DNA of 64,000 bases from Lasiosphaeria ovina (GCA_033439765.1 JAULSN010000006.1:3534001-3598000); one strand, 5' to 3'. Shown: positions 1-10,579, counted from the first letter of the stretch. The notes: generated by a model from the letters alone, not told the origin. Program-made: numbers and translations.

Positions 1-875
1 TCCTAGCCTTTTACATGACGTACGGAAACTGCCCAGGTACATGCCTTTGCTGATTGGCTGGATTCGGTCGCCAGCGCAAACCGGTGTTTCTATGACGTCA
101 ACGACTCCATTGGCGCTGGTGTGACGCCCTTATTTTCGGGGGCCCGAATAGACCCGCCCAAGGTATTACCCGTCATGCAGGACCTTTCAATTGGAACTGC
201 CCCCACCGAGTTAATCTGCAATCGGGTGTCGCTGATGGATTGAAGCACAGGGGATGGTTGAAAGAGAACGACATGGCTTTTCAGCGTTGCGCTACAATTG
301 CACGCAAGGTGTGGACATGATTCTGGGAGCTACTTTAGCTGCACAGCAATTCAGTAGGTAATCCGTCTAGGTATCTACAGCTTTCGTAATGGGGCATTCG
401 TTTCAAGTTTGTGATAAGAATGGTAAATGGTAATCATTCGGCTTAGTCCTGGGCGGTGTCGCCTTCTTCAGTCTCGATTGCGTTGCAGAAATTAGTCTAA
501 TTAAAACCTAGCACGAATAATGCAGCAGCAGAAGTCCGCGTGGGCCAAATCTGACTTCGACTCTGATGATGAACCCGCGTCTGAACCCACATGACTCTAC
601 GCGGCAGGAACTGGTTCTCTCTGTATCATCCGATATACGTAGAATCATCGACTCTTGCGTGCTTCTCTCCTTTGAAAACCTGCCGTGACTTGTCGATATG
701 AACAAAGCGAAGAGGGTTGTACCTACCTTACCTAGTGTGGCTATTATTCACGAACGTCAAAGGCGAATTAACGTGATCTTTTTTACCCATCTCCTTTGTA
801 ACATCTTGACACCAAATGACATGAAGAGCTATTAATAGAATTGGCTTTGAAGAAGGTGAGTAATAAAGACGCTGT
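1..875. other. Intergenic, no gene recognised
   Basis: No reading frame here resembles a protein family or has convincing start and splice signals. The right end is the promoter region of the repeat protein that begins at 1007. A TACCTACC-type motif (near 720-735), which recurs in other intergenic parts of this window, is present. Confidence 0.6.
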
Positions 876-883
876 TATAAAAG
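876..883 (+). promoter_or_regulatory. TATA box (TATAAAAG) of the repeat-protein gene
   Basis: TATAAAAG lies 124-131 nt upstream of the ATG at 1007, with no ATG in the gene's frame in between. Its position implies a transcript start near 905-920 and supports 1007 as the real start codon. Confidence 0.6.
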
Positions 884-1006
884 ACAGTGGATGCTTGAGA
901 ATTGTCTTTTTTAATCCATCCAACTTCCCTACTCTCTACTCTAACCACCCATTTACGCTTCCTTCTTCCCTCACAGAACATCACCTCACATCCCAATAAC
1001 CACAAC

Positions 1007-2191
1007 ATGCATACCATTCCGTTTATAGCCCTCCTCGTCTCTGCCGCATCTGCGGTCCGAGGAAGGTCCAGCTCAGAAAATGGTGAGCTTCGCAACCAGG
1101 GCCACTACGCAGCCAGCCCGAGTCCGACAGCTAACTTGAAAAAAGGAGACCTGCAAGACATCCTCGGCTCCTCGGCCGACTCTCTCTACAAGAGAATCCC
1201 TACTACTTCAGCACCGCCGCTTCAAGTTATCCCGGTCACAGACCCACCACTCCAAGTCATCCCAGTCACATCCGAACCACCGCTTCAAGTGATTCCAGTC
1301 ACTTTGGAACCACCTCTACAGGTGATTCCGATTACCTCTTCAGGACCGCCGCTTCAGGTTATCCCAGTCACTTCAGAACCGCCACTTCAAGTTATTCCAG
1401 TCACATCTAAACCACCTCTGCAGGTGATTCCGGTTACCTCCTCGGAGCCGCCGCTTCAGGTTATTCCGGCCACATCTGCGCCACCTCTTCAGGTCATCCC
1501 AGTAACTTCAGAGCCGCCTCTACAAGTTATCCCAGTCACATCTGAACCACCACTCCAGGTTATCCCCGTGACTTCGAGCCAACCACTTCAGGTCATTCCG
1601 GTGACTTCGAGTCAAACACTCCAGGTTATCCCCGTGACTTCGATCCAACCACTTCCGGTCATTCCGGTGACTTCGAGTCAACCACTTCAAGTTCTTCCGG
1701 TCCCTTCGAGCCCACCACTTCAAGTTATTCCGGTCACATCTGAACCGCCACTCCAAGTCATCCCGGTTACTCACTGGACTCTCTCGCCAAGTCAAATCGA
1801 TCCGATTTTCGCGTCGTTTGCCTCCATTATATTATCCTCGCCGAGGCAGGTAGTACCGACGACATTCACTCTCAAGTCACCGAACCCAGCCATTCCTGCC
1901 ATCTCCTCCCCAGCATCAACGAAAACGATCATCCCTGTTGTTACTGTAACGATTACTGTATCGAGTACGGAGTTCGTGAACCCCGCGCCCAGATCCACCA
2001 CAACAACAACCATGAAAACAAGTTTCTTCCGCTCTGTTCATGGCAGAACCCAAGCTGCCATCCAACCCCTAAACTCGGCTGCGCCTGTTTCATCTGCGGC
2101 TGCTGCAACACACGAAATACGGTTCTTTCTAGTCGCCTCAATCTCTTGCTTGTGCTGGGGATGGCAACTGTTTTTTTTCTTTCTTGCTTAA
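1007..2191 (+). CDS. Secreted tandem-repeat protein (PPLQVIPVTS repeats), probable cell-wall/GPI protein
   Basis: Single-exon gene of 394 residues; not a family I recognise. Residues 1-16 (MHTIPFIALLVSAASA) look like a signal peptide. Residues 17-69 are polar and end in a possible Kex2 site, LYKR at 60-63. Residues 70-255 hold 17 head-to-tail copies of an 10-12 residue unit, consensus PPLQVIPVTSE; copies 12-15 are more divergent (QPLQVIPVTSS, QTLQVIPVTSI, QPLPVIPVTSS, QPLQVLPVPSS). A Ser/Thr/Pro-rich stalk follows, and the last 25 residues are hydrophobic (FFLVASISCLCWGW then a Phe run), as in a GPI-attachment signal. The ATG at 1007 is the first in frame after the TATA box at 876. A role as a surface adhesin or spacer is inferred from layout. 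A peptide-hormone precursor is less likely because the units are not separated by KR. Confidence 0.8.
   Translation: MHTIPFIALLVSAASAVRGRSSSENGELRNQGHYAASPSPTANLKKGDLQDILGSSADSLYKRIPTTSAPPLQVIPVTDPPLQVIPVTSEPPLQVIPVTLEPPLQVIPITSSGPPLQVIPVTSEPPLQVIPVTSKPPLQVIPVTSSEPPLQVIPATSAPPLQVIPVTSEPPLQVIPVTSEPPLQVIPVTSSQPLQVIPVTSSQTLQVIPVTSIQPLPVIPVTSSQPLQVLPVPSSPPLQVIPVTSEPPLQVIPVTHWTLSPSQIDPIFASFASIILSSPRQVVPTTFTLKSPNPAIPAISSPASTKTIIPVVTVTITVSSTEFVNPAPRSTTTTTMKTSFFRSVHGRTQAAIQPLNSAAPVSSAAAATHEIRFFLVASISCLCWGWQLFFFFLA
1214..1771 (+). repeat. Coding minisatellite: 17 tandem units of 30-36 bp
   Basis: The DNA behind the PPLQVIPVTS repeats. Units are 30, 33 or 36 bp, so every length change keeps the frame. 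Codon choice varies between units (for example CTTCAAGTTATCCC against CTCCAGGTTATCCC) while the peptide is conserved, which points to selection on the protein and not only to recent duplication. Confidence 0.9.
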
Positions 2192-2827
2192 AGCTTGCAT
2201 AAGTTCATCACGCTGCATCTAAGAGAGATGATGGCGTTGAGACTTTGGACTCGTGCACTTTACTTTTCTTCTTGTTATTATTTTAGTCTTATTTAACTGG
2301 CTTTCGTTGAGCACTTGTGTGTTCTGAATATGAGTTAGTTTTTATTCTGCGCATTGCTGAGATGCGCGTAAATCAATTTGTTTCTTGTTCAATCAATGCT
2401 GAGGCACTCTGCATGTATATGTCCAAAAAGCCACAGTTTGATCATCACTGGCTCCACCGTAGCCAGACCCCCAGGTTAACTTTTAAGGGAAGCTTGAAGG
2501 AAACTATGAGCAGTTAGTCTACATTGGTAATTATGATCCGGAGAGCTTCTTTACGATAATAAGGTAGTTTTCTCTTTGGTCATTGTTCAAAACCCTTGGT
2601 TGTATACCACGTCAAGTTTTGAGCCCTTGTCCGAACGTGAAACTGCATCAGTAGCTCTGGCGTCATTTCGCATTCCGGTGGTCTCATGCGAAGAGCGGGG
2701 TTTGTGCCGTATCCGCTGCGAGTCACTAACAAAATCATCACCCAGCAGGCCAACTCAAACGCAAATTCCAAGAATAACCCACCAATATCGCACTTTTATA
2801 AAGAAACCGGCTTTAACCTCAATAACC
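2192..2827. other. Intergenic, promoter side of the glyoxalase-like gene
   Basis: Holds the 3' region of the repeat-protein gene and the upstream region of the next one. A TTTATAAAG motif at 2795-2803 is the only core-promoter-like element seen, but it lies only about 25 nt before the ATG at 2828, so it may not be the working TATA box. No gene seen. Confidence 0.5.
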
Positions 2828-3784
2828 ATGTCGGCGACATCAATTTCATCGACGCTGGATCATATTGTCTTGCTGCTGCCGCACACGACTCTTTCGAACC
2901 TCCCCAGCTGGATCACTGACTCATTCACGGTTCTGGATGGCGGGCGACACACAAACGGCATAACAGAAAACAAACTCGTTATCTTTTCGGACGGGACCTA
3001 CATTGAACTAATTGCCTTTGTCGACGGGGTGGACCCCGAGAAGCGCGCTGCTACGCGGTGGGGCCAAAAGGCCGAAGGAGAAGTCGTCGACTGGGCTCTG
3101 ACCCTGCTGGAACGCGACGGAGAGCAAAAATCACAACCCGAGAGATTTTTTCCAGAGATACAGGCCAGCGTCAATGCTGCGCAGACGCATTTTTCTTTCG
3201 CAGATCCGGTCGGCGGCGGAAGAACGGCGCCGGACGGAACCGAGCTGCGCTGGGCTATCTCGGCCCCTCGAACCTCGAGCTCCCAGCATGGTGTCAGTGG
3301 AGGGACTGTCCATTTGGACGAAGGGGAGCTGCCATTCTGGTGCCTCGACCGTACGCTACGCCGTTTGCGGGTACCTCATCTAACGCCAGAAAAAGTGAAC
3401 CATGCATGCCTCGCAACCGGCGTAGCGGGTATTTCGGTGCGAGTTGACTCACCAGAGCAAGCCATCGGGCTAAGCAAAGTATACAACGTTATTTTGGGCT
3501 CAGGTGCAAAGCCCTCTGCTGCGGACTCATCCAGCGCGACATTCCGGTGGGAACTGCAGGTGCCCGTTCTGAAGTCATCACCACAACCCGCCCACCTTAC
3601 CATCCAATCGACTGAGACGAACGCGGTTGGCGTAGAGACATCTTATTCAAACTCTCGAGGGGGTCCAGGGTCGGCACGTGTGACTATCACTTTGTTTGCA
3701 AGGACAAAGAACGCGAGGACTCTGAGCGGCGATATTGGAAATGGGCAGATACTAGATATTTCCATCATTCCTGAGAGCATATAG
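2828..3784 (+). CDS. Glyoxalase-like domain protein
   Basis: 318 residues, one exon. The frame is open further 5' but the ATG at 2828 begins the conserved domain: LDHIVLLLP at residues 10-18 (His12, the typical first metal ligand), GGRHTNG at 38-44 and DGTYIELIAF at 55-64 (Glu60). This order, His then GGxHxxxG then Glu on the next strand, is that of the glyoxalase-like family (Glyoxalase_3, vicinal oxygen chelate fold). Length fits the fungal members, which form one long divergent VOC unit. Substrate is unknown; members are generally uncharacterised metalloenzymes, presumed cytosolic, and no signal peptide is seen. No neighbour suggests a pathway. Confidence 0.82.
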   Translation: MSATSISSTLDHIVLLLPHTTLSNLPSWITDSFTVLDGGRHTNGITENKLVIFSDGTYIELIAFVDGVDPEKRAATRWGQKAEGEVVDWALTLLERDGEQKSQPERFFPEIQASVNAAQTHFSFADPVGGGRTAPDGTELRWAISAPRTSSSQHGVSGGTVHLDEGELPFWCLDRTLRRLRVPHLTPEKVNHACLATGVAGISVRVDSPEQAIGLSKVYNVILGSGAKPSAADSSSATFRWELQVPVLKSSPQPAHLTIQSTETNAVGVETSYSNSRGGPGSARVTITLFARTKNARTLSGDIGNGQILDISIIPESI

Positions 3785-4165
3785 CTGCGCACAGTTGATG
3801 TCTAGCATTAGTACGTTATTTTGGGCTATCGGAAGTCAGTTTCGAGTTTGATAACGATTTTATCAATTATGACGGAGAAATATCTAAAAATACCAGAGCT
3901 CAAGGTATGGGGCAACAATTTTTGGATAGTTCAAAAAATCACAAAGAAACAAATTTCCGAGCACGAAAAGTGCGCAAAGTTATTATATCGTATTCACTAC
4001 TGTACGGTCCGAGCCTGTAACTCAAACACAAGGGACAGGAAGGCTACTAATACAGACAATAAAAGGCCGCGGGTAATAATACAACCAGAACACCAGTTAT
4101 TTTCCATGGCGCTCGGCTAATCGAGACACGAATCAGATATCAACAAGACGCCTTGGTCGTACTGT
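3785..4165. other. Short convergent intergenic region
   Basis: Lies between the 3' ends of the glyoxalase-like gene (plus) and the hydrophobin (minus). Low-complexity A/T-rich sequence; no gene seen. It should hold the 3' ends of both transcripts. Confidence 0.55.
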
Positions 4166-4603
4166 TTAGGGGGCAACTCCGGTCGGCGTGTTGCAGAGAA
4201 CACCTTGATCAAGCTACGCGGGGGAAGAATTAGCAAAACATGGAATCCTAGCGTGTGACAGAGCACCTGAAGAGAACACTTACGATGGGCAGAACACAGC
4301 AACGGGCACGCTGGCCAATGGCAGAGCATACGGCGCTGAAGTTGTCGGCGCTGGTCGGGACAGCGGGAGCTAGAGATGGAATATGTCAGCGCGGAAAACA
4401 TAGAGCAGTGTCTGTGTGTTTTGCTACGTACGTAGACCGCAGTCAAGGTCTGCAACTCCGAGGACATCGGTGGCGCAGCACTGAGCGCTACCATAAAGAC
4501 CGCTGCAAGGTGTATAGACCTGGCGGTCTTCGACCTGGGCGGGGAGGGCCAGAGCAAAGCTCGCGGCAATGGCAACGACGACGGTGGTAATTGCGGACTT
4601 CAT
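4166..4603 (-). CDS. Class II hydrophobin (three exons)
   Basis: Small secreted amphipathic protein that assembles at air-water interfaces and coats hyphae or spores. Exons read on the minus strand: 4603-4432, 4369-4284, 4213-4166; introns of 62 and 70 nt with GTACGT/CTAG and GTAAGT/GTAG ends. The product has 101 residues. Residues 1-20 form a signal peptide ending in LALPA. The eight cysteines are C33, C42, C43, C55, C72, C81, C82 and C93, the hydrophobin pattern C-CC-C-C-CC-C. The spacing and the motifs CSGLYGSAQCCATDVLG and CCVLPILDQGVLC are those of class II (HFBI/HFBII-like). A TATA box lies about 160 nt upstream. Only the spliced reading gives all eight cysteines; the unspliced 152-codon frame on the same strand is spurious. 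Confidence 0.93.
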
Positions 4604-4761
4604 TGTGACGGGTTGGGTAATATGAGCGGTTGTTTGGCGTGTGGATTTTGGGATGTGAGTCGGATGTGGATGTGGATCGTGGTTAAAACGTTGCAGTGGG
4701 GATTGTGAAGTGTTGTCTGATTCTGGAGATTGGGACTGTGGTTGAGGAAAAGATCAGGCTC

Positions 4762-4770
4762 CTTATATAG
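4762..4770 (-). promoter_or_regulatory. TATA box of the hydrophobin gene
   Basis: On the minus strand this reads CTATATAAG, about 160 nt upstream of the hydrophobin ATG at 4603. The position suits a highly expressed surface-protein gene with a leader of roughly 130 nt. Confidence 0.6.
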
Positions 4771-7700
4771 ACAACAATTTATCGTCAGTGAGAACAAATC
4801 CACTAGGTCATTCTTTCCCGGGGCAACAGCAGCATGGTGGCAGTGCCTCCAGGCTCAACCAACGGCCAACCAACTTAGTGACCTGGGATTGCGTCACTTC
4901 TGGAATCGTAGTGCCCCGAGCAAGCCGGAAAGTGAAGCTCCAGAGGCCGGGCCAGACGACCAGATTCTTGGAGTTTGGGTATAGCCAGGAATAGTCTGCT
5001 ATAGCCGGCCGTTGTCTAGCTCAGTGGCGAGCACTGGTGCGTTCGTTGATTATTGGTAGAGAGATCGCTTTATGACGGCAGTGCATGACCGAGAAAACAC
5101 ACGCAGGGGTTAGTTGGAACACTGATGCGGCTCGTCCCTGGTAGTCTTAACGTCATCCGCCAAGGCGCATTCTAATTTCAGAAGCGATGCCGATCAACTC
5201 CCCCTACAGCTACCACCGCAACCAACCCCTTGGTTGGGGACGTTCCAGGGGCCTTGTTTCCTGTGGACCCTGCTTCGAGCCTATGCACACCCTCAGGACC
5301 CTCTGATCTAGTCGCATCGAAGAATACGATGGGTGGTGGTGGGGAAGCATAGAGGTCGAAATGGGACGAGGAACCGACAGGATTGGTGTTTTGACCCATG
5401 ACGCATTGCCTTAATAGGCATATTAAGTTGATCGCCATACAATGGAACAGGATCTTGGCACGGGGCATTGGCCAATCAAAAATTGCCCGGCACCGTTTTT
5501 TTCGTTATTGTCCTCATTGCGGATAAGATGTGCGGCAATACTCGAGAGCGAGCCGTCCGCCCCGAGTGGTGCTGGGTTCCTTGATTCGGCGTGCCACAAG
5601 ATCTCCATATCGCTGCCCGATCTGGGGACATCGCCACCACCAGGTACGTGTACCTCGTCGCTCAAGTCGGCCGAACAGCCACCCAGTAATACTCACACAC
5701 TACCTTGGGCATGTCTTGGATAGAGGCCGCCGGAAATGGCCCTGGACTGGTTGTACAGCATGGCCATTGGCGCACAAAGGCAACCCAACGGACCTGCGTC
5801 AACGCGCATGCCAGATCGATCGTATTTTAGTTGCCCCTTTGCTGTGCGGCGAAATCCAAGCCCCCTTACCAGGCTTCTGCTCCTATAATGGACGTCGCCA
5901 GCCCTCTGCTAGGACAGAAACAACCTGCTTCGAGCGCAGTCGAATACAACCCTGCATCCCCCCCATTCCTCCCTTGTTGATTGACCAAGGTATTTCGGAG
6001 AGCACATACCTTGGGTATTGTGTGCGGATAATCAGTAGCTTGGCGCCCTAGTGGAAAATCTTTGGGTCGACTCAGTGCTGCAACTCGATGTTGTACTCGC
6101 TTGCTCTTATGACAACATCGTCTCATTTCTCTAGCCACGTCTACTAGGGCAACCAAAAGTGGCTGATTTCCCACCCACTACTGTTGGCACGGGTTTCCTT
6201 GATTCGCAGCGCCGCGTTAGCCGCGCTCGTACACTCGAGCGTAGGGAATTGAGTCTTGTTTGCCATACTGCGGTAAGCAACAAGCATCTCCGGAGGAGAG
6301 CCCCTAGGAGCGCCAAGGGGCCGACAAATTCGCCACGATTGATCGGAGGCCTCGTGACATCATTGCTGTAAATATCTGAGTGTGATTTATTATCAACGTA
6401 GTCTTGGTCTACCGGTTTCTTCCACAAATTACCTACCTACCCAGCAGCTATTCATATGCCCGAGTTCTGAATAACAGGGCTCGACCCGTACTGGATGCAT
6501 TGTCGTTGCCGTAACTTCCATTTGACGGCCGCAAACCACTGCTCAGTCTTCGATTTGTTGGACTACCAGCCCGCCGCCGAGCTCAATTGTTGACGGTGCA
6601 GAACTACCTAATCAAGTAGGTTCACAGGTAAACTACTTCTAATCCCAATCAGCAAACTGTCCGCATTATTTCAAATTCACGAGATGCTTAATGTCGAGTT
6701 CATGGCCTGCACCTTTCATGTAATTAAATCCATCCAGCTTGCACAAAGTAGTCGGGGTTGTCCTAGCAGCACCTCAAGAGCAGCCATGGGCCTCGTCTTG
6801 TGGAACATCCTCCCTGTGCGAAAATTTGCGGAAATGTCCCCCGCATCGGTAGGGTGTGGTGTTTGATCATGGCTCTGCGACGCCGAGCAGGCCGGCTTCC
6901 AAGTCTATCACATCTTCCTCTGCACAATCGTGATAATATTCATTTCTTTTCACTTGTATGGGAGAAGATGGAAATATACCAATAGGAAGGAATTGATGAG
7001 ATCACGAACAGGAAAATTGCGCGAAAGACTTACAACCAGTGTATTTTGACTCAGTCATCAAAGACAGTTTTCTCCTGCGATAATTAAAACTGAATGAGCC
7101 GGCATGCTCTAATAAACACAAGCAAGTAGAATGGCGCTTGCAAAAGTACAAACTGCCATGCATTTGGCTACTTAACTCGAAGCAGCGTCAAATTTTATTT
7201 CCCCTTTTTCCCTTCTTTTTTTTCGCCCGCACGTTTTTCCATTTCTCTCCCGCCGGAACTGGAGGCCATTAGAAGCCGTGTCGGGCGACCGACCAAGACC
7301 CGGCCACGGAAGCCGAAAGTTCGGGCCTGACAAATGCCAAATCATTGGCCGTACTTCGGTACCTTAAGCCGAGAGAGTACTAGCGGTTTCAGATTCAAAC
7401 GTGGCACTTGCTGGATTTTAAGGTGGTCAAACGGCAGAGGCGGCGTGGAACGGGCGACCAGGCGGCCAACAAGACGAGTTGCCGCAACTCAGACTTTTCG
7501 GCCTGCCGCACCGAAACGAAAATGCAACCGACTCTGCACCAATTGTGCAGGTCCTTGATCACCTCCATCTTCTTAAGAGCATCGTCCAGTGGTCCGACGC
7601 CATAGACCTGGTCAGAGGCCGGCGATGCACAGGCTGCACCTGTCAATTGCGTCCTGTGCGACTAGCTGCCGGCTGCTGCGACTGCCCGCCGCACGGCACC

Positions 7701-8152
7701 CCTGTCGGCTCTGGCTGTCGCTGATTTTCCAGTGGCTTGAAACCCACTGATCGCGCCCACTGATCGCACCCGGCGATCGCCGACCCAGCGCTGATGATGG
7801 ATCAACTCGTTGATAGCCACGACGATGTCGCTGTGCGCCGCGGATTGCTTGCCTACGCACGCTGTTGCGGAGCCCCGAAGACGACGGGAAAGGGCTAAAT
7901 AGTAGCTGGCTGCCCGGCCATGAAGCATACAGAAAGGAGTTACACCATCACACCACACAGCCAAGGCAAGCCAACCGCAACACAACAATCACCACCACCA
8001 CAACAACAACCCCTAACAGCAAAAAACACCAACAACACAACAACCCACCAAGACACCAAAAGAGCAGTACAACAAGACAGCAATTCATAGGGACTCGACC
8101 CACGCCATAAACACCCCCGGGCCCTCTCCCAGCTCGTCCATTAGCCCGACAC
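4771..8152. other. Gene-poor region of about 3.4 kb
   Basis: I checked all frames and found no family motif, no transposase or reverse-transcriptase motif, no terminal repeats and no convincing exon chain. Frames of up to about 170 codons occur but have no coherent composition. Local features: a pyrimidine tract (7200-7250), a duplicated CCACTGATCGC (about 7744-7767) and a CA-rich stretch (7950-8100) that probably belongs to the promoter and leader of the amidoligase. A non-coding RNA could be present and would not be visible by eye. Confidence 0.5.
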
Positions 8153-8205
8153 CTATAAGCTACCCCAACAACACCCACAACACCTCTTCAACCTCCTCCA
8201 AAGAC

Positions 8206-9592
8206 ATGTCCATGGTTCTTTCCAGGACTACACCCCTTTTGACGCCCCCAGACTCTCCCCGTCTGCAGCCGGCTGGCCCGGCCGTCAAGGTGACTTCGCC
8301 GCGCATCGAGTTCAATGTTGGCGTTGAGACGGAGCTGTTCTTGGAACGGCGAGTCGCGACCAAGGAGCTGCCTACCATTCTAGAGTTCAGTCTCGATCTG
8401 CGCGACCGGTACATGGAAGAAGTTGGCTCGCAAGCCGGATATCCCGCCCTGCGTAGCCAGTTCGTGCCCAAGGAGGAGGTTGAAGAGGACCCTGGCTTTG
8501 AGAAGTGGTCCGTCATTAACGAAATCTCGCTAACTAAACGAGACCGCGAGCCATGTAAGTCTGAACTGTTGACAGCACTCCCCTCCAATACCATCCTACG
8601 CATTTGTTTTTCGTGTGGTTCCCGGCTTACACTGACACTTTTTCTCGACAGGGGGTCTTGAGGTGGTGTCGCCCAAGCTTGCAGTTGCTGCCTCGTCTCC
8701 GTGGCGGTCGCACGTCAAGGGCTGGTGGCAGTTCTTAGACCAGAACTACATAGTCTCAAACGACACGACTTGCGGCACCCACGTGCACATCTCCCTGGAT
8801 GGAGAGTTCAGCGTGGCCATGCTGCAGGAAATCGCTGTGGCAGCCATCTTCTTTGAGCCCGCCATCGAGGCACTGGTGCCCCAGGAGCGCCGGGGCAACC
8901 GCCACACGGCGAGTAACTGGATCGATAATCCCAGCTTTGGGCAGCTCGGCCGGAGCAGATACGACACGATTGCGCGCCTGAGGAAGTGCAGAACCAAGGA
9001 CGAGCTCATCTGGATGATCAGTCCCGGCAAGCCCTACGGCTGGAACTTTTGGTCGCTGAACAAGCTGAGGACAATCGAGTTCCGCCGCGGGTCCCCGAGT
9101 AAGTCCCAGCATGACGTCTTCATGTGGATCGACTTCGTCGTCGCCTTTATCCGCGCCGCCATCACAAAACCCATCGAGATCCACGATAACTACCTCTCCT
9201 ACGCCCCAACCGTCGGCGGCCTTTTCGAGTTCCTGGCCGATGTTCGCGTCCCCGACTCTGCGAGCGACGTCTTCGGCAACGCGCAGTCCATAGCCCGGCT
9301 CTTCGACGGCCGCCAGTTCCGCATGCCCGATCTCTTCATGCAGCCTATCCCGGCCGTAGGTGAGGGCCTTGCGCTGCTGTTCGACCAGGAAATGTACATC
9401 TACATGTTCCAGGCAATTGACGACGAGGAGGAAGCCATGCCTGGAAGAATCATGCTCGCTCGCAGGTCTGCCAAGCCAAACAAGCTCGCGGCGCTCAAGA
9501 CGCTCCGAATCAAGGAGGCAAACGAGATGATTCACAAGGACGTCAGGAGCCCGCTCCAGGAGATGAGGAGCCCGATCGGTCTCTGCTACTAG
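8206..9592 (+). CDS. Putative amidoligase-family enzyme
   Basis: Two exons, 8206-8554 and 8652-9592, with a 97-nt intron (GTAAGT...CGACAG) that splits Trp117. The product has 429 residues. An early IEFNVGVETELFLE segment (about residue 30) matches the glutamate-rich N-terminal motif of the carboxylate-amine-ligase fold. CGTHVHISLDG follows the intron and is the conserved GxHVH motif. N(x)n with LRTIEFRRGSPS is the conserved TIEFR element. These fit the putative amidoligase family (PF12224), related to gamma-glutamylcysteine ligase and glutamine synthetase, which joins an amine to a carboxylate using ATP. The substrate in fungi is unknown. A TATAAGC lies at 8153-8159. No ligase-associated partner (such as a glutamine amidotransferase) sits next to it. 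No signal peptide. Confidence 0.85.
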
Positions 9593-9599
9593 AGTTATT

Positions 9600-10330
9600 A
9601 GCTAGGTAGCAGTGTTAGAAGTTGGCGAGTAAATATGGTGCGAGATGGGAGATGAGCGAGAGAGGAGATGAGCGAGAGAGGAGATGAGCGAGAGAGGAGA
9701 TGAGCGAGAGAGGAGATGAGAATGTTGAAAGTTAGAGGGAAAATAATTATTTAAAAAGGGGAGGGAGTTGAAGGGAGCGGGATGACGAGAGTGGGAAGGA
9801 AAGGAGGGAGTTAGAAGGAGGGGATGAGAAGGAAGGAATTTGGAAGTGGACGAGCTGTGAGGAGGGGTAGGTGGTGAGAGGTAGATGGGTGGTGTGATGG
9901 GTAAAAGAGGATGACAAGGAGAAAGAGTTTGGAAGAAGATGGGCAAATTCAAAAAAAGGAAAGTCGTTGGGAGGTTGGGTAACGGGAAGGCCGGAAGTTT
10001 GAAGGAGATGGGAGATGCTATGATAGGGTTGTGGGGTTGAAAAGAGACGGTTGATTGAAGAGGCAGTAGGGGGAGGAGGACTGAGTTTTGAGAAGGTGGG
10101 GAGCCAGGCGTGGGGGGAGAAAGTGGTAGGATGGGAGTTGAGTACCGGGGCCTGAGAGGAGATGGACGATGAGAATATCAGAAATCGAAATGAGAAAAGA
10201 AAAGAGAAAAGAAAATGAGAGTTTGGAGGTGGATGGGTGATGAGAAGGGCAGAGAAGCAGGAGTTGAGAGCGTGGAAGGAGATTGATGACTGAGGTGGAG
10301 GTTGGGAGTTGGGGGTTGAAGAAGCCACTT
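9600..10330. other. Purine-strand-biased tract (plus strand G/A-rich)
   Basis: About 730 bp in which the plus strand is dominated by G and A and C is scarce, made of drifting GAGATGAG, GGGAGG and AAGGAG words. It begins directly after the amidoligase stop. The complementary strand therefore stays open for 193 codons rich in Ser, Pro, Phe and Leu, which I read as a by-product of composition and not as a gene. Confidence 0.75.
9649..9720 (+). repeat. 16-bp tandem repeat, four and a half copies
   Basis: The unit GAGATGAGCGAGAGAG is repeated four times without change (9649-9712) and then breaks off as GAGATGAG. Identity of the copies suggests recent slippage or expansion. Confidence 0.9.
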
Positions 10331-10556
10331 GATGAGAATCAGGAAGGCGAAAGGTTGTCGAGGAAGGTTGTTGGGGAAGCCCTATTCTTTTTTTTTTTCA
10401 AGATTAAATAAAAAGAATGAAAAGAAGTAATAGCATGGCTGAAACTTCCAGGCTATTATTAGCTGGAATGTAATTGCTGTCCGAAAGTGAGTGAACTCTG
10501 AGCTACTTGAGTGATGAAGACTCAAAGCCTATTCCTGCGATGATGTGGAGTGTGTC

Positions 10557-10579
10557 TACCTACCTAGGTAAGGTAGGTA
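10557..10579. repeat. Perfect inverted repeat TACCTACCT / AGGTAGGTA
   Basis: Arms of 9 bp flank a 5-bp spacer (AGGTA). The half-site TACCTACC occurs singly in several other intergenic regions of the window (near 725, 6430, 12015, 24910, 37055 and 56835). Confidence 0.8.

Noticed and set aside
1007..2191. Reading the repeats as a pheromone or Kex2-processed hormone precursor
   Set aside because: Only one KR lies in front of the array; the units themselves carry no dibasic sites, so separate peptides would not be released.
4117..4575. 152-codon frame on the minus strand
   Set aside because: It runs through two introns and in another frame of the hydrophobin gene, and has no sensible composition.
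5178..6430. Cluster of overlapping frames of 80-170 codons
   Set aside because: They overlap on both strands without a dominant one; no transposon, enzyme or secreted-protein features.
9747..10328. 193-codon open frame on the minus strand
   Set aside because: Ser/Pro/Phe/Leu-only composition mirrors the purine bias of the other strand; no start context, no motif, stops are absent because C/T-rich DNA has few stop codons.
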